A stretch of DNA of 64,000 bases. Source: Rana temporaria. Taxonomy: Eukaryota > Chordata > Amphibia > Anura > Ranidae. This document shows positions 44,465 to 55,079 of the stretch, one piece after another. The notes under the pieces were generated by a model. The model saw only the letters and a program-made list of their open reading frames with translations. It was not told where the DNA came from and ran no database searches. The DNA lies in contig NC_053489.1 in assembly GCF_905171775.1 (NCBI RefSeq), positions 153,468,142-153,532,141 of the forward strand, given 5' to 3'. Position numbers and translations under genes: made by a program. Each line of letters starts with the position of its first letter. Position 1 is the first letter of the stretch.

Positions 44465-45249
44465 AAGGTGCCTGGGGATGCCCTAATCCTATGAAGAGGC
44501 GAATCTCTGTGATGTACAGAAAATACTGCTTTTTTACCTGCAGCCTGAGCTGATCTTTTGCCCTGCCACTAAATTTCAAGAGAACACAGGGGTCTCATGT
44601 ATGTGAGGGGCTTCAGAATAGTTTTGGAGAACCTACATTTTTGGTTTTCTCCGGGTTTTGTAAATATCGTATTAGGGTCTGCTGATAGGAGGCTTTGAAG
44701 AGATTTTGGTTGGAAGAAGCCACTACCCCTGTATCCAGGTCTTACCTGACCTAGTCCCTAAGCTTGATATTTCTGCCTGCTGCCATCTGACCCTGGCCAG
44801 CCTGCCACCCGAACCGACCCTGTTCCCCTGCCTGGACCCTGCACTGTTTATGAACCATGTTCCTGCCTGCTTCCTGCATGTCAGTCTGCTTCCTGTACTG
44901 TATAGACCATGTTCCTGCTTGCTTCCTTGCCTAGTCCTTTGTACTGACCATGCAAGACACCATTCCCACTCATCCTCTGCTGACAACTGCACTATAAAAA
45001 TATCAGGTAGGTGTTTGCTTTTCAAAATGTGGTCATTTTATAGGTGTAACATCTTCAAAAATGTTATAGGTAGTCAGGAAATTAGATGTATAATTTATGC
45101 CCCCAGAGCACCTGAAGGTGCTTCTTGGATGTTGGGCCTCTGTATGTGGCCCGGCTGTGGAAAAGTCTCACACATGTGATATCACCATATTCAGGAGGAG
45201 TAGCAGAATGTATTTATGGGTGTATTCCTTAATATGTGCATGCTATTTG
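44465..45249. other. Unclassified, repeat-like
   Basis: It contains a loosely repeated GTTCCTGCTTGCTTCC motif (44850-44935). No gene or element border is identified. Confidence 0.35.
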
Positions 45250-45738
45250 TTATCTTATAAATTGACAACTTTATGTAAAATAAAAATACTTTTTTATTTT
45301 CTTTTCCCATTTTCCAAAAGCTTGTGGAAAAATGACATTTTTAAAAGACTCATCATACCTCATAGAAGATACATTGGGGTGTTTGCTTTCCAAAAAAGAG
45401 TAATTTTGTGGGTAATTCCAATGTTCCAGGGCTTTCAAAAACGTGCTAAGTAGTCAGGAAAAATCAGAGACATGTAGCAGAATACATTTTGTTGGACATT
45501 TGTTATAACAGGACATAGAAAATCTTTTTTTTTATCAAAATGTTTCCTCTTATATCGTAAAAAAAACAGTAGTGATTAAATACCACCAAAAGAAAGCTCT
45601 ACTTTTGTGAAAAAAAGTGATACAAATTTCATTTTGGTTCAGGGTAGCATGACTGAGAAATTGTCATTCAAATTGTGAGAGTACTGAAAACTGGTCTGGA
45701 CAGTAAGGGGGGAAAAGTGCCCAGTATTGAGGTAGTTA
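45250..45738. mobile_element. Right part of a TTAA-type element
   Basis: It ends in GAGGTAGTTAA (TTAA 45735-45738) after GGTCTGGACAGTAAGGGGG. The block ACCACCAAAAGAAAGCTCTA matches the corresponding block in 1700-2722. The left end is not found. Confidence 0.45.
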
Positions 45739-45785
45739 AAGGTTCAGGGACACATTAGAAGGCCCGAAAGAGCACAAGGGCAAAC

Positions 45786-45799
45786 CAATTTATAACTAT
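45786..45799. repeat. 14-bp direct repeat flanking the foldback element, left
   Basis: CAATTTATAACTAT, identical at 54395-54408. Confidence 0.85.
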
Positions 45800-46164
45800 G
45801 GAACAAAAGAAGAAAAATACCGCGCTAAGAAATAATAAAAGTCAATAAATTGCTAGTAAAGCTGCAACAACAGAGTGTTAATACGAACACAACAGCATAG
45901 AACAAAGGGAAAAGGTTGTTGCGCTAAAATAAAAAATCTAAACAGAAAAATTGAGGAAAAATTAATTATGGAGCCAGTAACCCAAGTCAATACGGGACTA
46001 AAAAGAGGATAAGCTCAGTCCTAATGCATCCACAAAAATAAAGTTCATATAGGAGTAGCAATGTTGAGGAGCAAAATATAAAACACCTTGAACCAATAAG
46101 AATTGGAGGCTTACCGAATGGCAAGCAATGTGAGCTTGCGACTGCAAACCCCAGCCAGGGCCTT

Positions 46165-46180
46165 TAAAATGATCCTTGCA
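46165..46180. repeat. Target-site duplication of E3, left
   Basis: TAAAATGATCCTTGCA, repeated at 53388-53403; both copies are followed by GGG. Confidence 0.92.
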
Positions 46181-46332
46181 GGGGCGGAGCTAGCCGGGGA
46201 CCGCGATGGACGCTTGAGAGCGGAGCTCCAGCAATAGCAGGCAGACAACGGCTTATAGCAGCCCATCCGAGCAGCAAAAACACCGCCTTGCACGGCGGAT
46301 TAGTGGCAGAGCAGACCTCCTGCACAGCGGGC

Positions 46333-47484
46333 ATGACTAAGCCAAAAAAATCGGGGAACCGGCCCCAAAAGCTGACCGAGTTCTATCCCCTCGAGGCCAA
46401 GCAACATGGCGCCGGAGCGACATCCACGCCGATGGCGGGCCCGCGCCTACAACAACACCCGACCAGCAAAACCAACAAAAGGAGCAGTCCTCCTAGATCA
46501 TCCACTTCTCCTCCACCTACACCTTCCTCGGGGAGCCCTGAAAAATCCAGGTTCAGAGCGGATGCAGCGGATGAAGAGGTGAGCGCTTTATTTACTTCTG
46601 GGGAGGAATCTAGGGAGGACACGAGGGAGCTCCCTGACTCCATTGATACATTCCCCACGGCCAATCAGCCAGTCATGGACACTGTCCTAAAGGAAATGCT
46701 GGTTTCCCTGAGAAGCTCCTTGCACACTGACATGGTGTCATGCCTACACAAGTTTAGCAAAGAACTGGGCTCAGTTACAGAAAGGGTGACACATGTGGAA
46801 GTTAAGATGGGAGAATTTGCTGACACAATAAATGACCTGGTGGATGCTAATGATGGGAGGGAAGATGAGCTGGAGGCACTTAAAACGAAAATGGCAGATT
46901 TAGAAGACAGAAGCAGGAGGAACAACGTGAAGATAAGGGGGATCCCTGAGACAGTGCATCAGGATGAGCTGCGCCAGTATGTCTCCCAGCTTCTGACTGC
47001 AACCCTCCCTGACATGAAGGAGCTGGACTTTAATGTTGACAGAATCCACCGCCTGCCCAAGCCCTCCTATCTATCAGAGAACATACCTAGAGATGTTATT
47101 ATGAGATTTCACTTTTACTATACCAAAGAAAAGTTGATGGCAGCATCCAGGGTGAAAGGGAAAATCCCAGTACCATATGATAATCTACAATTTTATGCTG
47201 ACTTGTCGCAATTTACGCTGCAGAAACGCAGGAATTTAAACACAATAACGAAGGCACTCAGGAACCACAACCTTAGCTACAAGTGGGGCTTCCCGACAAA
47301 ATTGATTGTCACTAAGGAGGGAACGGACTATGTGATCGACTCTATGACAAGGGGTCTGGCCTTCCTTAAATCGTGGGGGATTACACCTGACCCCCAATCC
47401 CAAGACCCAGCGAATCCAAATCGCTCTGCACCACCTCAGGACTGGCACAAAGTGAATTCGAGAAATGCCCGCACCCATAAATAG
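46333..47484 (+). CDS. E3 ORF1 protein, L1-type RNA-binding protein (383 aa)
   Basis: Nucleic-acid-binding chaperone of the LINE ribonucleoprotein. I chose the ATG giving MTKPKKSGNRPQKLTEFYPL because E1 starts at the equivalent codon; an in-frame ATG at 46288 would add 15 residues. In order: a basic N-terminus, a Ser/Pro-rich segment (SSPPRSSTSPPPTPSSGSP, about 55-75), a coiled coil (about 130-200: VTERVTHVEVKMGEFADTIN), the RRM entry RSRRNNVKIRGIPETV, DRIHRLPKPSYL, and the C-terminal domain RRNLNTITKALRNHNLSYKW. No stop or frameshift was found. The C-terminal tail is polar. Confidence 0.92.
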   Translation: MTKPKKSGNRPQKLTEFYPLEAKQHGAGATSTPMAGPRLQQHPTSKTNKRSSPPRSSTSPPPTPSSGSPEKSRFRADAADEEVSALFTSGEESREDTRELPDSIDTFPTANQPVMDTVLKEMLVSLRSSLHTDMVSCLHKFSKELGSVTERVTHVEVKMGEFADTINDLVDANDGREDELEALKTKMADLEDRSRRNNVKIRGIPETVHQDELRQYVSQLLTATLPDMKELDFNVDRIHRLPKPSYLSENIPRDVIMRFHFYYTKEKLMAASRVKGKIPVPYDNLQFYADLSQFTLQKRRNLNTITKALRNHNLSYKWGFPTKLIVTKEGTDYVIDSMTRGLAFLKSWGITPDPQSQDPANPNRSAPPQDWHKVNSRNARTHK

Positions 47485-47863
47485 ATCGGATGGGCATAGC
47501 ATGCCATATATTCACCTGCTGAGGGAGGAATCTGCGCGGTCCGTGTGACACTTGCAGCTCGGACTTTCCTACCCCAGTTTATTTGAGTGGCCATGGGCCA
47601 CACTCTTGTTCATTTTTCACTAGTTGGGCTATCGGCCTGTGTTGACTGTTTTTTTTTTGTTGCGGTATACTTATGTTTTTGTTTTTCTCCCCATTCGGAT
47701 CTAACCGACGTCTCTACAAATGCTTGGAGCCCATACCATCTGGACACTTGAAGAATCAATGGCCTCAACGGACACCTCAGCCAATGCAACTAAAGCTGGA
47801 CATTCACCTGACAGTGAGTAAGAGCTGTTCACCTTATGCTACCCCATCATATCACACTACCAA

Positions 47864-49706
47864 ATGGCGCTAAAATTCATGTCAATCAATGCTAAGGGCC
47901 TTAATCACCCGGCGAAAAGGCGTTCATTGTGGAAAGAGGCTATGGGCCAGCATTGTGACGTCTTGTGCGTCCAAGAGACTCACTTCACTCTGTCTTCCCC
48001 CCCTAAGTGCAGTCATCCCCAATTCCAACACTACTTTTACGCCAATGCGGATGAGAAAAAGAAGGGAGTGATGATAGCCATAAGAAACTCTGTAACCTTC
48101 AAGCTGCATTCATTGGTAGCAGACCCTCAGGGACGTTTTTTGATCCTGTTATGTGACATAGACTCTACTACCTACACGATAGGGAACATTTATGCACCAA
48201 ATCATGGGCAAGTCCGTTTCTTCAACAAGGTTATGAAAAAAATAAGGGCTATAGAGAGGGGTAGAGTTTTACTGTGTGGAGACTTCAACATCACCCCAGA
48301 CCCCTCTGTAGACTCCACGGCAGTTCACAAACGAGCTCCGGCGTCCCTGGGAGAATCCCTGAGGGCTCATGAAGTATTCGATTCATGGAGGTGTCTCAAT
48401 GCGGATGAAAAGGACTTTTCTTTTTTTTCTAATTGCCATAGAACATATAGTAGAATTGATTTGTTCATAGTAGATAAATGCTTATTGTTTAACTGTACAG
48501 CTGCCCGAATCAATACCATCACCTGGTCGGACCATGCCTCGATCACGCTGTCTATCGGCAACAATACTAATAACAGAGGTACTCACATTTGGAGAGCGAA
48601 CCCTAGACTGTTCCAGGATGGTTCGACCAGATCTAGGATTGAAGGTCAGCTGAAAGAATTTTTCACACTCAACTGCCCATCGGTGTCAAACCCAGGGGTG
48701 CTTTGGAATGCCCATAAGGCATTTGCGAGGGGGATCTTGATCCAACAGGGGGCCAGGAGTAAGAGGTTGAGGCAGACACATATGAATAATCTTATCTCTG
48801 ACATAGAGGCCCTCGAGAAACAAAATAAAAGTAGAGTGTCCCCTAGTACTACAGCTCAACTATCACAACTCCGTACTGAACTACGACTGCTGTTCCAAGA
48901 GGACTTTGAGAAGTCCTCAAGGAGGCTAAAACTACAATACTACACAAGCGGCAACAGAGCAGGCAAGATGTTGGCTAACAAGCTTAGGGGCCAGAGACAT
49001 AAGACACAGATCCCTTATATTATCCACCCAGTGACGAAGACTAAGCTCTACCACCCACAGGAGATGGCGGACGCCTTTAGCCAATATTACAGTATGCTAT
49101 ATAATCTTAAAGATGATCCCAATATCCCCCAGCCAAACATCTCACTGATAGACTCATTCCTACAACACATAGACCTCCCGAAACTCACCCCTGAACACCT
49201 AGAGGAGTTGAACTCCCCTGTCTCAGGGGCAGAGATAGGTGATGTCATCAAGAATCTTCCCAATAATAAGTCTCCAGGGCCAGATGGCTTTACGGGAGAG
49301 TACTATAAATTCTTTCGGGATAGCCTGGTCCCACATCTGGAGAAACTCTTTAATTCAGCAGCTACAGAATCCCTTATTCCTCCTGAGATGTTGATGGCAA
49401 GGATAGTGGCGCTGCCAAAACCCGGGAAAGACCCAGATACCCCTCAAAATTTTAGACCGATATCACTGCTCAACAATGATATCAAGATATATGCCAAAGT
49501 ACTTGCAAATAGGCTAGTTGACATATTACCCGGGTTGATCGATAGGGACCAATCTGGATTTACTAGAGGACGTCAAACATCAGATGCCACCCGCCGATTG
49601 ATCAACGTGATCCATGTAGCGGCTGGTGGGGGAACGCCTTCTCTGCTCCTGGCGCTGGACGCAGAGAAGGCGTTCGATAGGATCCATTGGCAATTCCTCT
49701 CTAGAG
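47864..49706 (+). CDS. E3 ORF2, endonuclease and first half of RT (interrupted)
   Basis: ATG at 47864 gives MALKFMSINAKGLN. Endonuclease motifs: QETHFTLSS, GVMIAIRNSV, GDFNITPDPSVD, YSRIDLFIVDK and WSDHASIT (DHAS where DHAP is usual). RT begins NNKSPGPDGFTGEYYK, FRPISLLNNDIKIYAK, and DAEKAFDRIHWQFLSR ends at the L2 insertion. The frame is open throughout. The remaining RT and C-terminus follow at 50927-52854; removal of the insert plus one 4-bp repeat rejoins the frame, about 1,256 codons in all. Confidence 0.9.
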
Positions 49707-50922
49707 GAAGGAGAATCATCTCTCCTGGTTCTGCTGGACCTAAGCGCTGCTTTTGACACAGTAGACCATGGATTGCTACTGAGACGACTAACAGAAGTCG
49801 CCGGAGTCTCAGAAGATGCCTTACCATGGTTCTCCTCTTTTCTAGGAAACCGATCACAAACAGTGAAACTGGGATCCTTCACGTCAGAAAAACGCACGGT
49901 GACATGTGGGGTCCCCCAAGGATCCCCCTTATCACCAGTGCTGTTTAATATCTATCTTCGTCCTCTCTTTGATATTATCAGTAGCCATGAACTACTTTAT
50001 CACTCTTATGCAGACGACACGCAGTTGTATTTTCGCATCTGCCACAAAAAGGATCATCATCTAAGTTTAGAGAATTGTCTCTCTTCAATAGAAAACTGGA
50101 TGACTAAGAGTTATCTCAAACTCAATAGTGCTAAAACAGAACTCTTTATCTTCGATGCCAGTCGGAAGAAATCACCGACAACAAACTGGACACCATCTCC
50201 CATCCTGGGACAAATCATCGCCCCTAGCTCCAAAGTCAAAAGTCTGGGAGTCACGTTTGACACCTTCATGACAATGGACGCACAAATAGGGTCAGTAGTC
50301 AGCGGGGCGCACCATTTGATGCGCCTACTACGCAGACTGATTCCATTTATTCCCAAAGAAGACGTAGCAGTCGTGGTGGGATCTATCGTGAATTCCAGAC
50401 TGGACTATGCAAATGCCCTTTACCTCGGGCTACCCAAGTACCAAATCGCTCGTCTCCAAGTCGTACAAAATACGGCCGCTAGACTGGTGACTGGGAAAAA
50501 ATCTTGGGAATCAATCTCACCTTCGCTGAGAACCCTTCACTGGTTGCCAGTGAAAGACAGAATTGCATTCAAAGCACTCTGCCTGACACATAAGTGCATC
50601 CATGGGAAGGCTCCTAGATATCTATGCGACAAGATCAAACCGCACAATTGCAGCCGCATTCTGCGTTCCACCGACCAAAATCTGGTCAAGGTTCCTATAA
50701 CCAAATACAAGTCCAAAGGAGAAAGAAGGTTTGCTTTCCAGGGCCCCAGGCTTTGGAATGCTTTACCAACCAGCATTCGGTTGGAGCAAAACCACCTGTC
50801 TTTCAGAAGGCAGATCAAAACCCTGCTTTTCTGAAAGGCATGAGACACTAACAACAAGCGCCCAGAGGCGATTCAGTTCGCATGTGCCGCGCTATATAAG
50901 TTTTTCATTCATTCATTCATTC
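49707..50922 (+). mobile_element. L2-like LINE insertion with open RT frame
   Basis: 5'-truncated within the RT. The frame (to 50834) includes LLVLLDLSAAFDTVDHGLLL, CGVPQGSPLSPVLFNIYL, catalytic YADDTQLYF (about 50010), NSAKTELFIF, KSLGVTFD, SRLDYANALYLGLPK, LRTLHWLPVKDRI and the terminal FRRQIKTLLF. The 3'UTR has GCGCTATATAAG and the tail is four ATTC units. AGAG duplicates flank it (49703-49706 and 50923-50926). No stop in the retained RT, so a recent insertion. The same subfamily is seen at 4003-4620. Confidence 0.93.
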
Positions 50923-50926
50923 AGAG

Positions 50927-52854
50927 TGTTAGACAAGTTTGGGTTCAGGGGATTTATCTACTCAGCAATAATGGCATTGTATACCCTTCCCACTGCACAG
51001 GTCTATGTAGCAGGAGTGTTATCCACTCCGTTTACCATATCCAATGGGACAAGGCAGGGGTGTCCCCTCTCGCCATTGATTTTTAATCTGTTGATGGAGC
51101 CACTCGCTTCCTATTTGCGTAACCACCCTGATATCTCGGGTATCACAGCGGGGGGGAAGGAGCATGTCATCAGCCTTTTTGCTGATGACGTTATCCTGAT
51201 GCTGTCAAAGACAGAAACCTCCTTACCAGCGGTACATGAGGCATTACATGCATTTAACACAGTATCGTACTATAAGGTCAACGAGTCTAAATCGTACATT
51301 CTGAATCTGGGCATTCCAGAGGAGGAGGTGTGCTCCCTTAGAAAGAAAGTTCCCTACACGTGGAAACAAGAAGGTATCACTTATTTAGGCATTACCCTGA
51401 CCTCCAGGACTGGGGACCTCCTGAGGTCCAATTTTACTCCCTTTCTGGAAACACTAAAGACCAAATTGAGGACCCTAGCGAAAACAGAACTGTCATGGCT
51501 GGGTAGACTAGCAGCCTTTAAAATGCAGATCCTCCCTCAGGTGTTATACCTGTTTCGCACGCTCCCTATAGTCTTACCAAACTCCTATTTTAAATCTATG
51601 CAATCCCTGATAAACAACTATCTATGGCAAGGAGGGAAAGCGAGATGTGCATTCAGTAAGCTTGTCAAACATAGAAAAGCGGGGGGGATAGGCCACGTTC
51701 ACATCCAGGATTATTATTTTGCTGCCATATTGGCACAACTTAAACAGTGGTTTCTACCACACTCAGAAGCGTTGTGGAAAAATTTAGAAGAGGAACAGGT
51801 CCCACAAAAGAACCTACTGAACTTCCTACTAACAGCCCCAATTGCAAGATCACTTACCACAAAATTAGCCCCACCTATACAGGCCTCGATCAGAGCATGG
51901 TTATACTTGTCCGGACATACAAAAGGGGAAGTAGACATATCATCAGTGGAACTTCCATTACCAGCATTAGGACTTTTGATACCAAACTTAAATGTCACGA
52001 CTTGGATAGATAAGGGGCTCCAAAATGTAGAGGACATAGTGGATGGGCCACATCTTAGACCATTTGCTAAACTCCAAACGGAAAATAACCTTACAGCTTT
52101 AGACCAGTATGCCTATATGCAGATAGACCACTTGTGGAAGGCCTCCCCGGGATTGCTGACCAGCATACCGGGGAAGATCTTGAGATTCTATAAAGACCTT
52201 CAGAGCTCGACAGGAGGAATCTCTATTGTATACAACACCCTCCAAAGTAAATTGCTGTGCGAAAAATCCCAACATATGCTAGCATGGGAAAGAGAATTGG
52301 GAGTGGAACATGCAGAGTGGGAGTGGGAAAGATCATTTAAACTTACCTACGCATCCACGAGAAGTACTAACCTGAGAGAAATGCAACAAAAAATCACACT
52401 TCGATGGTACCTTACCCCGTATAGATTATCGAGAATTTTCCCTGGAGCATCCCCGCTGTGCTGGAGGGTCTGTGGGGAAAAAGGTTCACTGTGCCACATT
52501 CTATGGTCCTGCTCCAGATTGCACCGAGTCTGGAAACAGACTGAGAGGTTGATGGCTGTGGTGACGGGAATACATCGCCCGTTATCACCGGCCATGGCGA
52601 TACTTTCACTAGACCTACACACTATACCAACAACACATAAGACCATTGTATCGCATATTATTATGGCTGCTCGTCTTGCTATCCTGAGACATTGGAAATC
52701 AGTGGAAGTGCCCACAATCACGGAGATCATACATATAACACATACACATGGCACGTATGAAGTACTTCACGCTTCAGCTATGGGTAACTATGATAAGACG
52801 GCCAGAGAATGGGAGAGCTGGTTGAATTGGTATAAGGGAGGTGCTTGTTTGTAA
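50927..52854 (+). CDS. E3 ORF2, second half of RT and C-terminus
   Basis: Continues from the L2 insertion with VLDKFGFRGFIYSAI. RT motifs NGTRQGCPLSPLIFNLLMEPLAS and catalytic FADDVILML (about 51177) are intact, followed by the thumb (YLGITLTSRTGDLL, WLGRLAAFKMQILPQVLYLF) and the C-terminal CCHC-like CWRVCGEKGSLCHILWSC (about 52460). It ends ESWLNWYKGGACL. Open to its natural stop. In the genome this half is separated from its start by the L2, so no full ORF2 is made unless the insert is lost. Confidence 0.9.
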
Positions 52855-53387
52855 AGGGGCCCAAATAATAATAATAATATTATATTACGTACTGGTACTA
52901 CTGAGGCTGCTGTAGAATACAGACACACGTTACTCAGGACTTGAATGCGGGAGAAATGTGTTTTGTTTTGTTCTGTTTTATATAATTTTGTTCTATTCCG
53001 TTTTGTTGATACTACTCCTACACAAGGAAACTCAGTTACTTTAGTCCTCTGTGTTCAACCTGCATCTGTTTACCACACATGCCCACGGGGGGGTAGGGTA
53101 CCACTGCTATGGGAACTACAACTACAAAAAGGGGACATATCTCCATATAGGGGGGGGGGGGGGGTCGCTGACTGTGCTCCCTGGAGCGACCATTGAGAGG
53201 GATCGCAAGGGGGGTGCGGCTGGCGAGACTCCTATCCCAAACCCCGAGTGACCACCCTAGGATTACATGGGTATAAGACTTATCTGGAGTTGTCCTTCTT
53301 GTACCCAATGCCCTGTTTGGTGTATTTCCTTTCTGATGCTTGTAAACTGTGTTGAAAAAACTTTTTCTCAATAAAAACTATTGGAAC

Positions 53388-53403
53388 TAAAATGATCCTT
53401 GCA
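53388..53403. repeat. Target-site duplication of E3, right
   Basis: TAAAATGATCCTTGCA, identical to 46165-46180. Confidence 0.92.
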
Positions 53404-54394
53404 GGGAAAAATGGAAAAGGAAGAGGATTCTTGAAGTCTCCACCGAAAACCAAATTATTGGACCGTATCATAGGAAGAAAACATTCAATGGTGAAGTATG
53501 TTTGATCAGCACACATATAAGGTAAAAAGTGACTTTATGTACCACCATCACCAGCACCCTATAAATAGGAGGCTTACCAGAGCATGTATGAACATCAACA
53601 AGTGGCTAAAACCCTAGCCTGGGCCTTTAATTCCTGGGCTGTATGATAGTCCTACGTATCCTCCGTGTTCAATGGGTACATAGAGGGAGTGATAAAGCCC
53701 ACATAGTGAAGTTCGTTTAAACCATGCGTTTAATAGTTAAAAATTGCACTTACAGAGTCACAATGGAAATAAAACAGAGAGAAGCCGGCCGGCTCGGAAC
53801 AACGCCCGTCCACTCTACACAACACGTCCTGCGTCAGCACGCTACCTTCCCTTAGGGAAGGTAGCGTGCTATCATACAGCCCAGGAATTAAAGGCCCAGG
53901 CTAGGGTTTTAGCCACTTGTTGATGTTCATACATGCTCTGGTAAGCCTCCTATTTATAGGGTGCTGGTGATGGTGGTACATAAAGTCACTTTTTACCTTA
54001 TATGTGTGCTGATCAAACATACTTCACCATTGAATGTTTTCTTCCTATGATACGGTCCAATAATTTGGTTTTCGGTGGAGACTTCAAGAATCCTCTTCCT
54101 TTTCCATTTTTCCCTGCAAGGATCATTTTAAAGGCCCTGGCTGGGGTTTGCAGCCGCAAGCTCACATTGCTTGCCATTCGGTAAGCCTCCAATTCTTATT
54201 GGTTCAAGGTGTTTTATATTTTGCTCCTCAACATTGCTACTCCTATATGAACTTTATTTTTGTGGATGCATTAGGACTGAGCTTATCCTCTTTTTAGTCC
54301 CGTATTGACTTGGGTTACTGGCTCCATAATTAATTTTTCCTCAATTTTTCTGTTTAGATTTTTTATTTTAGCGCAACAACCTTTTCCCTTTTTT

Positions 54395-54408
54395 CAATTT
54401 ATAACTAT
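54395..54408. repeat. 14-bp direct repeat flanking the foldback element, right
   Basis: CAATTTATAACTAT, identical to 45786-45799. Confidence 0.85.
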
Positions 54409-54606
54409 CTTATGAAGCAAGGTGCACATGGATGGGCTTTACACAGCACAAACAAAGAAACATTTTCCCAGCACAATATCAACTATTCTTAAAAAGGGTC
54501 ACTGCCTAACAATTTACACTAAAAACAGATTTTTGGTACACTTATTTGCAAATATATGAAGAAGCTGCATTGCCTCTTCAAGGCCCCTCTGTAAAGTGTA
54601 ATTCTA

Positions 54607-55042
54607 ATGCCGCGTACACACCATCACTTTATGTGATGAAAAAAACGACGTTTTTAAAAACGTCACTTTAAATGACCGTGTGTGGGGGAAAACGTTGTTT
54701 TATGTCTTGTGAAAAACGACAAAAAAAATTGAAGCATGCTTCAATTTTATGTGTCGTTTTTCAAAACGTCGTTTTTTACTTCACAGAAATTGACCGTGTG
54801 TAGCAAAAAACAACGTTTAAAGCGAAGTTTTTACACCCGCGCATGCCCAGATGCTAGTTATGAAGCGAGCTTCAATGGAAAAACGTGGTGAACGTAACCT
54901 TGCTTTGCTAGAGCATTGTGAAAAAATGAAGGTGTGTAGGCAACATCGTTTTTGAAAATTGAAGTTTCAAAAACGTCGTTTTTTACTTCACAGAAAATGC
55001 CGTTTTTTTTCATCACATAAAGTGATGGTGTGTACGCGGCAT
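54607..55042. mobile_element. MITE with ATGCCGCGTACACACC ends
   Basis: The left end is ATGCCGCGTACACACCATCA, the right end its exact inverse. Sub-terminal motifs ACTTTATGTGATGAAAAAA are also mirrored. The interior is AACGTC/GACGTT-rich. No ORF; likely hAT-type but no clear target duplication found. Confidence 0.82.
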
Positions 55043-55079
55043 AACTGTTAGATTTGAGAGTCTCCATGTTGGAGCAGTT

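Larger units (their letters stand above)
46181..53387 (+). mobile_element. E3: full-length Tx1/L1-clade LINE
   Basis: It begins GGGGCGGAGCTAGCC, related to the 5' ends of E1 and E2, and carries open ORF1 (46333-47484) and ORF2 (47864-52854) split by one L2-like insertion. It ends just after AATAAA at 53370 with almost no A tail. It is inserted in a foldback arm with a 16-bp duplication. It is the best preserved LINE here and the same lineage as E1. Confidence 0.93.
45800..54394. mobile_element. Foldback element interrupted by LINE E3
   Basis: Left arm 45905-46180 plus 53404-53649, right arm 53871-54394, the two being reverse complements. A 221-bp loop (53650-53870) contains a perfect small hairpin, AGCACGCTACCTTCCC with its inverse. 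The first 105 bp (45800-45904) are outside the arm. Identical 14-bp direct repeats flank the whole. Size without E3 is about 1.4 kb. Class is uncertain: the long direct repeat fits retrotransposition better than cut-and-paste. Confidence 0.78.

Noticed and set aside
49626..50834. 402-aa ORF read as a complete protein
   Set aside because: The first 27 residues are out-of-frame E3 sequence; only the part after 49707 is L2 RT.
50731..52854. 707-aa ORF starting inside the L2 insertion
   Set aside because: Its first 65 residues are out-of-frame L2 3' sequence; the real E3 ORF2 part begins at about 50927.
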